Assembly: GCF_004216715.1 (NCBI RefSeq)
Contig: NZ_SGXG01000001.1
Coordinates: forward strand, 1,736,001-1,800,000
Direction: 5' to 3'
DNA from: Cecembia calidifontis
GTDB taxonomy: Bacteria; Bacteroidota; Bacteroidia; Cytophagales; Cyclobacteriaceae
Length of the DNA stretch: 64,000 nt
Part shown: positions 54,951-62,437 of the stretch, one piece after another
How positions within the stretch are numbered: position 1 is the stretch's first letter
Layout of the letters: every line of letters begins with the position of its first letter
The notes under the pieces: generated by a model
The model's database searches: none
The model's input: the letters and a program-made list of their open reading frames with translations, nothing else
What the model was told of the DNA's origin: nothing
Position numbers and translations under genes: made by a program

Positions 54951-55258
54951 GGTGGGAGGCAAGAAACAAGATATAAGAATCAAGAGAAAGAGTTCTGAAA
55001 TTGTATTTGGGAAGGAGGAAGCGAAGGATAAGAGAAAAAACACAAGCTTACCAAGTACGGTGTACCAAGTATAAAGTATTGATAAATATGCTTTGCTATA
55101 AAAAAGCATAATTTAAGGTCCTTGGGTGAAATGGTTGAGGATAGTTAGAAATAAGAAATATATTGAAATTGACGGATAGATGCCACTTGCGATATTACAT
55201 GTCTTGATATAAGCCCCATAAAATCCAATTTCCAATTTCAAGTCTAGGGTATTCCCCT
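54951..55258. repeat. Intergenic region with degenerate dispersed repeats
   Basis: No gene is seen. It contains AAGAATCAAGAG at about 54975 and a 29-base block at 55048-55076 that matches 24 of 29 positions of the block at 41508-41536, in the same order relation. The stretch is purine-rich. Confidence 0.55.
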
Positions 55259-55266
55259 TACCTTTG
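55259..55266 (+). promoter_or_regulatory. Candidate -7 promoter element for hemB
   Basis: TACCTTTG matches TAnnTTTG and lies 19 bases before the ATG at 55285. It includes the TTG at 55264 that could be mistaken for a start codon, which favours the ATG. Confidence 0.42.
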
Positions 55267-55284
55267 CGAAGAAAAGACGCTGAT

Positions 55285-56253
55285 ATGCTGAGAAGACCTA
55301 GAAGAAACAGAAAATCCCAAGGAATACGTGATATGGTCGAGGAGACCAGACTTTCGGTTAAGGATTTCATTTTTCCATTGTTTTTGATCGATGGGGTCAA
55401 CCAAAAAGTGGAAGTGGCTTCTATGCCCGGCATATATCGACTTTCATTGGATTTGATGTTGCAGGAGATTGAGGAATGCTTGGCGCTAGGCATCAAGGCC
55501 TTTGATATTTTCCCGGCTTATACTGAGGTCAAGAAAGATAAATTTGCAACGGAGAGTTACAATCCCGACACTTTTTACCTTAAAGCCATCCATAAAATCA
55601 AGACAACCTTTCCCGAAGTTGTGGTCATGACAGATGTGGCCATGGATCCTTATAGTTCTGATGGGCATGATGGCCTGGTGAAGGACGGTAAAATTCTAAA
55701 TGATGAAACTTTAGAAATCCTGGGGAAAATGTCCCTTGCACAGGCTCAGGCAGGTGCGGATATCCTTGGGCCTTCCGATATGATGGATGGCAGGGTAGGC
55801 TATATCCGCAATATCCTTGACCAACATGGATATATTGATGTGTCCATTATGTCCTACACTGCCAAATACGCTTCAGCATTTTATGGACCTTTTAGGGATG
55901 CTTTGGATTCTGCCCCGAAGATGGGTGATAAAAAAACCTACCAAATGGATCCGGCCAATTACTATGAAGCTTTGATTGAAGCAGAATTGGATACAGAGGA
56001 AGGAGCAGACTTTCTGATGGTGAAACCTGCATTAGCATACCTGGATGTTATCCGCCTGTTGAAAGACAACTCGAACCTGCCTATTGCTGCTTATAATGTC
56101 AGTGGGGAATATGCCATGATCAAAGCATCTGCACAAAGGGGCTGGCTGGATGGAGAAAGGGCTATGCTGGAAAGTCTCCTGAGTATCAAGCGTGCCGGGG
56201 CGAATGTGATTCTGAGTTACTTTGCTAAGGAGTTTGCGTTGTTGGAAAAATAG
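55285..56253 (+). CDS. hemB: Delta-aminolevulinic acid dehydratase (porphobilinogen synthase)
   Basis: A 322-residue enzyme that condenses two 5-aminolevulinate molecules to porphobilinogen in heme synthesis. The two active-site lysines are K194 (SYTAKYASAFYGPFRDA) and K247 (LMVKPALAYLD). The metal site reads DVAMDPYSSDGHDG with Asp in place of the zinc cysteines, so it is a magnesium/potassium-type enzyme. Its last 135 bases, from codon ATC at 56119, recur twice downstream. The coding sequence itself is intact. Confidence 0.96.
   Translation: MLRRPRRNRKSQGIRDMVEETRLSVKDFIFPLFLIDGVNQKVEVASMPGIYRLSLDLMLQEIEECLALGIKAFDIFPAYTEVKKDKFATESYNPDTFYLKAIHKIKTTFPEVVVMTDVAMDPYSSDGHDGLVKDGKILNDETLEILGKMSLAQAQAGADILGPSDMMDGRVGYIRNILDQHGYIDVSIMSYTAKYASAFYGPFRDALDSAPKMGDKKTYQMDPANYYEALIEAELDTEEGADFLMVKPALAYLDVIRLLKDNSNLPIAAYNVSGEYAMIKASAQRGWLDGERAMLESLLSIKRAGANVILSYFAKEFALLEK
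56119..56253 (+). repeat. hemB 3'-end repeat, copy 1 (inside intact hemB)
   Basis: Reference copy of the triplicated segment, starting at the codons for IKASAQRGWLDG and ending at the hemB stop. No convincing terminator follows it, unlike copy 2. Confidence 0.85.
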
Positions 56254-56389
56254 GGTCAACAAAAAGAAAGTTGATAATCTGTAATTAAAGGAATATTTCT
56301 TTAACTTAGTTCTATTAAAAAGCCTTAATTATCAAAACGAACGATAAGTATTTCATTATTGTTTTACAAATAGTTAAAAAGAAAATGCA

Positions 56390-56569
56390 ATGGAACAAAA
56401 GAAGGAAATTGTTGATATTGTAAATAAACTACCGGAAGAAATTTTGGGTGAACTTCTAAATTACCTTCGCCAAGTTGAAAAAACTTCTACTGAAAAAATG
56501 CGTTTGTCTCTCAACTTAAAAACCATATTAAAAGAAGACGCTGAACTACTTGAAAAATTAGCAAAATGA
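56390..56569 (+). CDS. Antitoxin of a Fic/Doc toxin-antitoxin pair
   Basis: A 59-residue, highly charged helical protein (MEQKKEIVDIVNKLPEEILG, ending LKEDAELLEKLAK) too short for the open-frame list. Its stop overlaps the Doc-like toxin start as ATGA, the classical antitoxin-toxin arrangement. Proteins of this type neutralise Doc by a C-terminal helix; direct homology was not checked. The pair is the only cargo between hemB-end copies 1 and 2. Confidence 0.72.
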   Translation: MEQKKEIVDIVNKLPEEILGELLNYLRQVEKTSTEKMRLSLNLKTILKEDAELLEKLAK

Positions 56570-56943
56570 TAAACCACGAAGAGGTTATTGAAATCCACCA
56601 AATTTTAATAACCAAATTTGGAGGTTTGCAAGGAGTTAGAGACGAAAATGGACTAAAATCAGCCATTGAAAGACCTTTCAGTGGTATAGGGGAAACTGAG
56701 TTTTATCCAAGCCCAGAAGAAAAAGCAGGAGCTATCCTTGAAAGCATTATTAAAAATCATCCTTTCTTAGACGGAAACAAGAGAACTGGGTATGTATTGA
56801 TGCGTTTAGTTTTAATGAACTTTGACAAAGACATTTATGCAACCCAAAATGAAAAATATGATTTTATTATTTCAATAGCATCAGGTAAACTGTGTTTTAA
56901 TGATATTGTTGATTGGATAAAACAAAGAACTTTTCAAAAGTAG
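56566..56943 (+). CDS. doc: Death-on-curing (Fic/Doc) family toxin
   Basis: A 125-residue Fic-fold toxin. The active-site motif is NHPFLDGNKRTGY, with H65, the phosphate-binding G70-N71-K72 and R73; Doc proteins phosphorylate elongation factor Tu and stop translation. The N-terminal IEIHQILITKFGGLQGVRD is typical of the death-on-curing family. It overlaps the antitoxin by 4 bases. Confidence 0.88.
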   Translation: MINHEEVIEIHQILITKFGGLQGVRDENGLKSAIERPFSGIGETEFYPSPEEKAGAILESIIKNHPFLDGNKRTGYVLMRLVLMNFDKDIYATQNEKYDFIISIASGKLCFNDIVDWIKQRTFQK

Positions 56944-56974
56944 TATAGATTAGAAAAAATAAAGCCTACTGTAA

Positions 56975-57115
56975 ATCAAAGCATCTGCCCAAAAGGGCTG
57001 GCTGGACGGAGAAAGGGCCATGCTGGAAAGTCTCCTCAGCATCAAGCGTGCAGGGGCGAATGTGATTTTAAGTTATTTTGCAAAGGAATTTGGTTTGTTG
57101 GAAAAGAACAGGTAA
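56975..57115 (+). repeat. hemB 3'-end repeat, copy 2
   Basis: A 141-base segment beginning at the same ATCAAA codons as the copy inside hemB and ending GLLEKNR-stop. It is in an intact frame and differs from hemB at about 15 of 132 aligned bases; nearly all changes are silent (only R to K and A to G alter the protein before the last codons). It has no start codon of its own. A good terminator follows, as expected of an original hemB end. Confidence 0.88.
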
Positions 57116-57158
57116 ATGATTTTTTTCCCAAAGGAAGGTTTAAACTTAGATTTTATCG

Positions 57159-57187
57159 AAAAATACCCAATGTTGGGTATTTTTTTT
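57159..57187 (+). terminator. Terminator following hemB-end copy 2
   Basis: AAAAATACCCA and TGGGTATTTTT pair around a short loop, with a run of eight T. It lies 43 bases after the copy-2 stop and may be the ancestral hemB terminator. Confidence 0.8.
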
Positions 57188-57228
57188 GTCAACTATAATC
57201 CTTTCCTTTGAAACTAACCAATTTCACT

Positions 57229-57355
57229 ATGAAACTAAAAAACACCCCCTCCCCCCCCACACACACATTTACTATCATTTAGTCTAATCTTTTTAGCGCT
57301 AATCTCATTTTGGTCCTGTACGCTCAATGAAATTGAGACTCCCGCACAATTAGAG
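57229..57355 (+). other. Out-of-frame lipoprotein leader with C8 and (AC)4 tracts
   Basis: ATG at 57229 (MKLKN) runs into C5-T-C8-(AC)4 at 57244-57267 and, as sequenced, stops at TAG. In the next frame the DNA encodes a fitting leader, LLSFSLIFLALISFWSC, with a lipobox Cys, continuous with the large gene downstream. One base fewer, or two more, in the tract joins ATG and leader. This is the form of a slippage-controlled on/off switch. Confidence 0.7.
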
Positions 57356-58648
57356 GTGGCAGACCCACTTTCAAAGTCAAAGGATTACTATAATCAAGAA
57401 AAAACAACCCAAGGGAGCATGTATGCAAGAATACAGGCAGAACTTGAAGTTTATCCATATTGGGAAAGTTCAAAGTATCTAGTTGATGAGCAGATTTTAA
57501 TAGTAGCTGCCCATAGAAAAGTACAGGCAACCTATGCACATGAATATCTACGCAGAATAGTATTTAAATTTGATGCTAGCGGCCAAGTGATTAAAGGTGG
57601 TGTTTTAGAAATGTCCACCAAAGAGGAAAACTTGCTGCTAATCAATGAAGATATTTTAATCGAGGGCTTTCTGAATGGCATAAAATCTCCCAAAGTAACC
57701 TATTTATGGTCTGATTTTGCTTCTAGGCTTGTCGATGGTCTTCAAGCAAACGGATTGTCAGTTGAGCGATCCTTAGACCGTTTTCTCCAATCAAACACAG
57801 ATATTTCAAATTTCAATTTTGAAAATTGCATAGACTGGTATTGGGTATATAGTAATGGTTATGAAGAGTACAGTCATACGACTTGCGGATCAAGTTGCGA
57901 AGGAAATACCCAAGACGCTTGCTTGGATGATGGACAAAATGGTGGAGTAGGTGGAAATGGATTAGAGACCGAAGAGGAGGAGGAAATTGATATGGAAGTT
58001 TTATCTGATTGTCATAAAGATATTATTAAAAAATTGATAGGTTCATCACAGCAAGAATTCAAAAGAATATTTGAAAAATTTAACGGAAATCAACCAGTAC
58101 CTGGAAATTATAATGTTAAATTTCAATACGGTACATGTCCGCTAGGGGCAACAGCTTGTACTAGTAAAAACATCCAAGACGGATGGGCTACCATCACCAT
58201 CAGCCAATCCGTGAATCAAAACGCAACAGACCTTTCGTTTGCTAGGACCATGTTACATGAGACACTGCACGCTTATTTGATATTTGAACAGAACTACCCG
58301 TCAGGTTGTGACCTGAACTGCTTACTAAACAACTATATCAGCAAATACGGGGGGAATAATTTAAATCCCGCACATCATAACCTGTATGTCGAAACAAAGT
58401 TCCTGAACGATATCGCCACCGAGCTGAGAAACTACGCTGCGGGTGCGGGATATAACGTAAACACCCTGGGAGATCAGTTTTTCAAGGATATGGCCTGGGG
58501 AGGGCTTCACGAAACGAACCTGTTTAAAGCAAAACCAATTTCTGAGCAAAATAGAATCAATGCCAGGGTAAAAGCTGAATTGACGGGCGGATCTCATACC
58601 TATGGGAGTAGCAGTGCATCGCCAATTGGTATTACAGCATGCGATTGA
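57356..58648 (+). CDS. Metallopeptidase-domain lipoprotein, start out of frame (toxin candidate)
   Basis: The frame is open well upstream of 57356, but the only in-frame start codon is GTG at 57356, after the lipobox; the natural start is probably ATG 57229 when the tract is in phase. From the GTG there are 430 residues: an unassigned N-terminal domain (to about 165), a Cys-poor acidic linker (about 175-215), then a C-terminal zinc-peptidase-like domain with HETLH (H301, E302, H305) and further His at 340-341. The end TACD is followed within 15 bases by a lipoprotein gene. A toxin role is inferred from layout: a duplicated C-terminus and a row of partner-like lipoproteins. Confidence 0.65.
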   Translation: MADPLSKSKDYYNQEKTTQGSMYARIQAELEVYPYWESSKYLVDEQILIVAAHRKVQATYAHEYLRRIVFKFDASGQVIKGGVLEMSTKEENLLLINEDILIEGFLNGIKSPKVTYLWSDFASRLVDGLQANGLSVERSLDRFLQSNTDISNFNFENCIDWYWVYSNGYEEYSHTTCGSSCEGNTQDACLDDGQNGGVGGNGLETEEEEEIDMEVLSDCHKDIIKKLIGSSQQEFKRIFEKFNGNQPVPGNYNVKFQYGTCPLGATACTSKNIQDGWATITISQSVNQNATDLSFARTMLHETLHAYLIFEQNYPSGCDLNCLLNNYISKYGGNNLNPAHHNLYVETKFLNDIATELRNYAAGAGYNVNTLGDQFFKDMAWGGLHETNLFKAKPISEQNRINARVKAELTGGSHTYGSSSASPIGITACD

Positions 58649-58659
58649 ATTTGTGTTTT

Positions 58660-59268
58660 ATGAAAAGATTTATATTCATGGTATTTTCTCTGTTCTTAAT
58701 GCTTTCATGCACTGACAGGGAGGTGAAGGAGACCAGGCTTTTAGTGAAGTCCTTGGTGGCAGGAGAGGCGAACCACATTGTCGACACAGTACTTGTTTCA
58801 AATCAAGCCGTGACTGACTGGATAGAGAGGGCGGGTTTGGATTCCTGTATCCTTGGGGATTTGATAATGAACAACAAATTGGAGCTGGGATTATTTAAGT
58901 CAGAAAATTTCGAATCGGACTTTTTATCCGAATCGGATTACGAGAAGTTATGCAGAGAAAGCGTAGTCGATTTCCGATTTAGCCAGAAACATGTTCCCGA
59001 AGATGTATCGATTGTTCCGTATGAGTATATCCAGGGGTTACTTGAAAAATTTAGAGTTGATGGGCAGACACCAGAGATTGGGGTAATAGCTTGGTATAGT
59101 TTCTCAAGACCAGTGTTTTTTCAAAGCTACAAATATGCGTTTGTGTATTACGAAAGGTTTACCATCTCAGCTCCAATGATCGATGGCGGTACATCACTTT
59201 TGTTTTTTGAAAAATGCGATGATGGAGAATGGAAGTTGATATTATCCCAGATGCTGATGATGACATAA
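58660..59268 (+). CDS. Lipoprotein paralogue 1 (immunity-like)
   Basis: A 202-residue lipoprotein (FLMLSCTD lipobox), started at MKRFIF; an ATG at 58639 overlaps the previous stop. It shares with the three downstream proteins a plan of lipobox, a W near residue 55 (VTDWIE), DYEKLCRE, an SRPVFFQSYKYAFVYYE block and a Trp-containing C-terminus. It directly follows the metallopeptidase-domain gene, as an immunity protein would. No named family was recognised. Confidence 0.62.
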   Translation: MKRFIFMVFSLFLMLSCTDREVKETRLLVKSLVAGEANHIVDTVLVSNQAVTDWIERAGLDSCILGDLIMNNKLELGLFKSENFESDFLSESDYEKLCRESVVDFRFSQKHVPEDVSIVPYEYIQGLLEKFRVDGQTPEIGVIAWYSFSRPVFFQSYKYAFVYYERFTISAPMIDGGTSLLFFEKCDDGEWKLILSQMLMMT

Positions 59269-59377
59269 ACCAAAGTGGGCTGATGATGGCCGTAAAGTTA
59301 CATTAATTGAGGGGGAGTTAGTAGATTGTATTATTCATAGAAAAGATGATGATACCGTAAGGAATTCCCTGGCTTGA
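59264..59377 (+). other. Short start-less open frame, possible gene remnant
   Basis: This stretch in the gap between paralogues 1 and 2 reads as 37 codons (WADDGRKVTLIEGELVDCII near the middle) ending in TGA, without a start codon. It might be a leftover C-terminal fragment of another protein. The evidence is only an open frame of plausible composition. Confidence 0.25.
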
Positions 59378-59465
59378 AGTAGGATTACCAACTGAATAGA
59401 ACCTGAACTCTATAACAAAAACTACTATGGAGCAATTCCGAGAGGGTAGAAAGCCTGTGAATAAA

Positions 59466-60056
59466 ATGAAACCTTATATCTTCATCATTGGAATAGTTAC
59501 CTTGACATGCCTGGGCTGCACAACAAGGGAAGAGAGGGAGATCAAAGCCTTGATGACCGCCGTGTTCCAAAAGGAGTTGGGCGCTGGTCGCAAAGTCATT
59601 TTGTTTGAGGATGCAGAAACTAACTGGGAAGTTCCTTGGCTTGATTCTTGTTCGGCCGAAGGAATCCTGAGCCTGGAAAGCGATTTTCACCATAAAGTGT
59701 CGACTAAAGATATTATTACACTGGAGGATGTCGAAAAGATTTGCAGGGAGGGGAGAGAACCCTACAGGTTCCGTAAGGAGATGTTTCCGGAGGGGATACA
59801 TGTCTCTCCGGATAGGAGTCGGTATGACAGTATTGTGGAGGCGTTTTACAAACATCTCGGCGAACCGGAAATAGTCGAACTAGATATGGAACTGAGAAAA
59901 TACATGAAGTACAAGGCGATTTCCAAACCGGTCTTCTTGCAAGGATACAGGTATGCGTTCTTGTACATCTCGAGAGAAGGTCCCCATTTCTCTGTCTACA
60001 AGAAGGATGACGGCGATTGGACACACTATTTTACAATTACGCTTATGTTGGTATAG
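59466..60056 (+). CDS. Lipoprotein paralogue 2 (immunity-like)
   Basis: A 196-residue lipoprotein (lipobox TCLGCTT), with the start at MKPYIFII rather than the upstream ATG at 59427. Conserved points with its paralogues: REIKALMTAVFQKEL after the lipobox, ETNWEVPW, LEDVEKICREG, SKPVFLQGYRYAFLYIS and GDWTHYFTITLMLV at the end. It directly precedes the orphan C-terminal copy of the metallopeptidase gene. Confidence 0.62.
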   Translation: MKPYIFIIGIVTLTCLGCTTREEREIKALMTAVFQKELGAGRKVILFEDAETNWEVPWLDSCSAEGILSLESDFHHKVSTKDIITLEDVEKICREGREPYRFRKEMFPEGIHVSPDRSRYDSIVEAFYKHLGEPEIVELDMELRKYMKYKAISKPVFLQGYRYAFLYISREGPHFSVYKKDDGDWTHYFTITLMLV

Positions 60057-60342
60057 ATTAGAATCATTGGGGAATATCGCCACCGAACTGAGAAACTATG
60101 CTTCGAGTGTGGGTTATAACGTAAATACCCTTGGGGATCAGTTTTTCAAGGACATGGTCTGGGGTGGTCTGACTGAAACTGATGTTTTCAAAAACTCCAA
60201 AACTATAGCTGAACAAAACAGGATAAAAGATAGAATTAATGCGGAGATTAAGGGTGAGTCAGTCGTTAGAGCTGTAAACAATTCCAATGGTGGTTATACT
60301 AATATTGTAACGGCACCTAAGGCTTTGAAAGCATGTGATTGA
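60057..60342 (+). pseudogene. Orphan copy of the metallopeptidase gene 3' end
   Basis: From about 60069 the DNA repeats the last 80 or so codons of the gene at 57356: NIATELRNYASSVGYNVNTL and QFFKDMVWGGLTETDVFK compare with DIATELRNYAAGAGYNVNTL and QFFKDMAWGGLHETNLFK. The tails then differ (ending ALKACD instead of GITACD). It lacks a start and the HExxH part. Like the full gene it is immediately followed by a lipoprotein paralogue. Confidence 0.78.
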
Positions 60343-60343
60343 T

Positions 60344-60955
60344 ATGAAAACATTAATAAAAGTACTCATTGTAGTTATTGGATGTGCGTCCTGTCAAACT
60401 AAGGAGCAGGAAGAGATTGCGTCCTTACTTGGGGCTATTTTCGAAAGGGATGTTGTAAGAGGCGATTCCGTCTATTTTATACAAGATGCCGTATTGGATT
60501 GGGAAGGATACCAGGAGGGTTCACAATGTGACTTTGAATGGTTAGAAGATTTTATGGGGAGCAACTCATTTAATAAAATAGAAGTATCAACCATATACAC
60601 CGAAAAAGATGTCGAGCTTATATGCAATGAAATTGGTAAAACCTATAAGTTTTTGCCTACTCAGCTACATCCGCAGATTAGTCTTGTAGCTAAGGAAAGG
60701 ATTGACAAAATGATTGCTTCCTTAGAAGAAAATGTAAAGAGAGGTGGCCCAATATATATTACCGAGGAAATGGACAAGTTTAGGTATTATGAAAAATTAT
60801 CAAAACCCATTTTCACCAAAAACTATAGGTACGCAAAAATATACAGGCAATCGGTTTGTTTTCCAATCCTTTGTGTTGGGCCAGTTTTGACTATTTATGA
60901 AAAAATAGATGGTACATGGAAACCGATTGCTGGGCAGAACTTCTATCTGGTTTGA
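60344..60955 (+). CDS. Lipoprotein paralogue 3 (immunity-like)
   Basis: A 203-residue lipoprotein (IGCASCQT lipobox), started at MKTLIKVL; the frame opens 9 bases earlier, with its ATG inside the preceding remnant's stop context. Shared features: EEIASLLGAIFERDVVRG, AVLDWEGY, EKDVELICNE, LSKPIFTKNYRYAKIY and a closing DGTWKPIAGQNFYLV. It sits behind the orphan C-terminal cassette just as paralogue 1 sits behind the full gene. Confidence 0.63.
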   Translation: MKTLIKVLIVVIGCASCQTKEQEEIASLLGAIFERDVVRGDSVYFIQDAVLDWEGYQEGSQCDFEWLEDFMGSNSFNKIEVSTIYTEKDVELICNEIGKTYKFLPTQLHPQISLVAKERIDKMIASLEENVKRGGPIYITEEMDKFRYYEKLSKPIFTKNYRYAKIYRQSVCFPILCVGPVLTIYEKIDGTWKPIAGQNFYLV

Positions 60956-60974
60956 TAGGAGCTATCTAAAGCTA

Positions 60975-61005
60975 TTCAAGCCTCAAAGTTGCCTTGAGGC
61001 TTGAA
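60975..61005. terminator. Perfect hairpin after paralogue 3
   Basis: The 12-base perfect arms TTCAAGCCTCAA and TTGAGGCTTGAA enclose a 7-base loop, 20 bases after the stop. No T run follows, so it may end transcripts weakly or protect them. Confidence 0.55.
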
Positions 61006-61187
61006 TATATCAGAAGTGAAATCTGGAACAACTAAATCGTTTGTTTGTTCAAGCCATTTTATTTAGATTGTTAAAAAAAGACATTGAGAGAAGGAGTTTC
61101 TTGCATCAAACAATTAAGTATTGAAGATTTTTTGATGACCACATATCAAGGGACCACTCCTTAAGGCAAAAAAGCATGTTAATATTT

Positions 61188-61853
61188 ATGAGGGTTTTTA
61201 GTTACTTATTCCTTGTCAGCCTTTTGATTTCCTGTGGTAAAACTACCAAAGATGATACTGAGACTGGATTAGAAGGGTCGAGAGAAGACACCACACAAAT
61301 ACACGAATTTATCAATTTTCTTTATCTTCCATTAATTGAAAGAGATACGATATTCTTTTTGGTTGAGGAAGCTGTGTTTGATTGGAGAGGTAAGTTGCCT
61401 GAATCAAGCATAATTGGAATGCGAAATTTGTACCATTGGCATTAATTTCAGCAGAATTCCAATAGGTATTCTACCAGGGTGAAGAATATGTCTGTACTCG
61501 ATGTGTTTAGTGGAGGAGATGAGTTTCAAAAGGTTATACAAGAGTCTTTTGAAAAGTACACATTCCAAAAAAGCTATTTATCCAGCGGCATACAGCTTTT
61601 GGACCGGAAGTATATTCATCAGGCTCTCTTGTCACAAACGGATAGCCTCAAGGAAGATAAGTTACGGTTTTTGGAATTCTATGAAATCTCAAAACCAGTA
61701 TTTTTTGGCGAAGCAGATCGATTTTGTTTCCTATACAGGTCGTATGTTTCCTATCATTGGGGTATAGGTTCAGGAAGTAATGCTATTTCAATCTATAAAA
61801 GAACCGACCAGGGGTGGAATGAAGTAGTAACATTCGGTTTAATAATGTACTAA
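61188..61853 (+). pseudogene. Lipoprotein paralogue 4, interrupted by an in-frame stop
   Basis: A leader with lipobox LLISCGK and AVFDWRGK are followed by TAA at 61443-61445; the same reading frame then continues to 61853 with YEISKPVFFGEADRFCFLYR and GWNEVVTFGLIMY, matching the second half of the paralogues. No frameshift is needed, so a point mutation broke an otherwise intact gene of about 221 codons. The second half could only be made from an internal start (for example ATG at 61479 or 61488). Confidence 0.72.
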
Positions 61854-62000
61854 TTCTTCTCTGAATTTGGTCTCAAAATTATATGCAGGTCGTTTTAGGT
61901 ATTCAGTGGGAGGTTTTAGAAGTACTGTCCTAGGTTAGATTGACATCAAGGTTTAGAAGCTAGACAAATAAAAAGCACAAAAAGAAAAATAAATTTAATC

Positions 62001-62135
62001 ATTAAACCTTCAGCTGAACGTGGTTCGATAGATGGAGAAAGGGCCATGCTGGGAAGTCTCCTCAGTATCAAGTGCGCCGGGGCTAATGTGATTTTAAGTT
62101 ACTTTGCGAAAGAGTTTGGGCTTTTAAAAAATTAA
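62001..62135 (+). repeat. hemB 3'-end repeat, copy 3
   Basis: 135 bases beginning at the same codon pair (ATT AAA) as the other copies and ending GLLKN-stop. The frame is intact, but it is more diverged than copy 2 and has several replacements (W to S, L to I, E to G, R to C). The similarity is strongest from GATGGAGAAAGGGCC at 62031 onward. Confidence 0.8.
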
Positions 62136-62257
62136 TAGATAGTTGCTACAACGTAAAAATTAAATAGGTAACTATTTGATATCTTATTTTTTTTTTTTTA
62201 ATTGCTAGGAGTCGGGCCGGGCTATTAATCAATTTCTAACTTAAAATTTTAAACGAA
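62136..62257. other. Spacer between hemB-end copy 3 and peptide gene
   Basis: An AT-rich stretch with a small AAATAG/CTATTT hairpin and a run of 13 T at 62187-62199. It may hold a terminator and the promoter of the peptide gene; no consensus promoter was identified. Confidence 0.35.
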
Positions 62258-62428
62258 ATGAAAAAAATTGCATTGTTTTCAGCACTAGTAGTAGCTTCTA
62301 TAGTTATGTTGAACAGCCCTGTAGAGGCGGCAAGTTATGAGCCGACTTATCCAGCCAGATGCTGTGATTATCAAGGTTTTGACAATTGTGTTAATTATAA
62401 TTGCACAAGACCAAAGCCAAATCAGTAG
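62258..62428 (+). CDS. Small secreted four-cysteine peptide
   Basis: A 56-residue peptide missed by length-limited lists. Residues 1-24 form a signal peptide (MKKIALFSALVVASIVMLNS, then PVEA before the likely cut). The mature 32 residues contain Cys35, Cys36, Cys44 and Cys49 (ARCCDYQGFDNCVNYNC) and end RPKPNQ. A strong hairpin follows, then a DUF4221-type propeller gene. The layout resembles the Bacteroidetes NVEALA-type peptides placed before propeller proteins, though no NVEALA motif is present. Function unknown. Confidence 0.8.
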   Translation: MKKIALFSALVVASIVMLNSPVEAASYEPTYPARCCDYQGFDNCVNYNCTRPKPNQ

Positions 62429-62437
62429 GTTTCATTT

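Noticed and set aside
55264..55284. TTG start giving hemB seven extra residues
   Set aside because: The TTG is part of a TACCTTTG promoter-like element, and homologues begin near the ATG at 55285.
56254..62000. Possible integrase or recombinase gene in the hemB islands
   Set aside because: I looked for tyrosine and serine recombinase motifs in all longer frames on both strands and found none; the cargo is toxin-, lipoprotein- and peptidase-like only.
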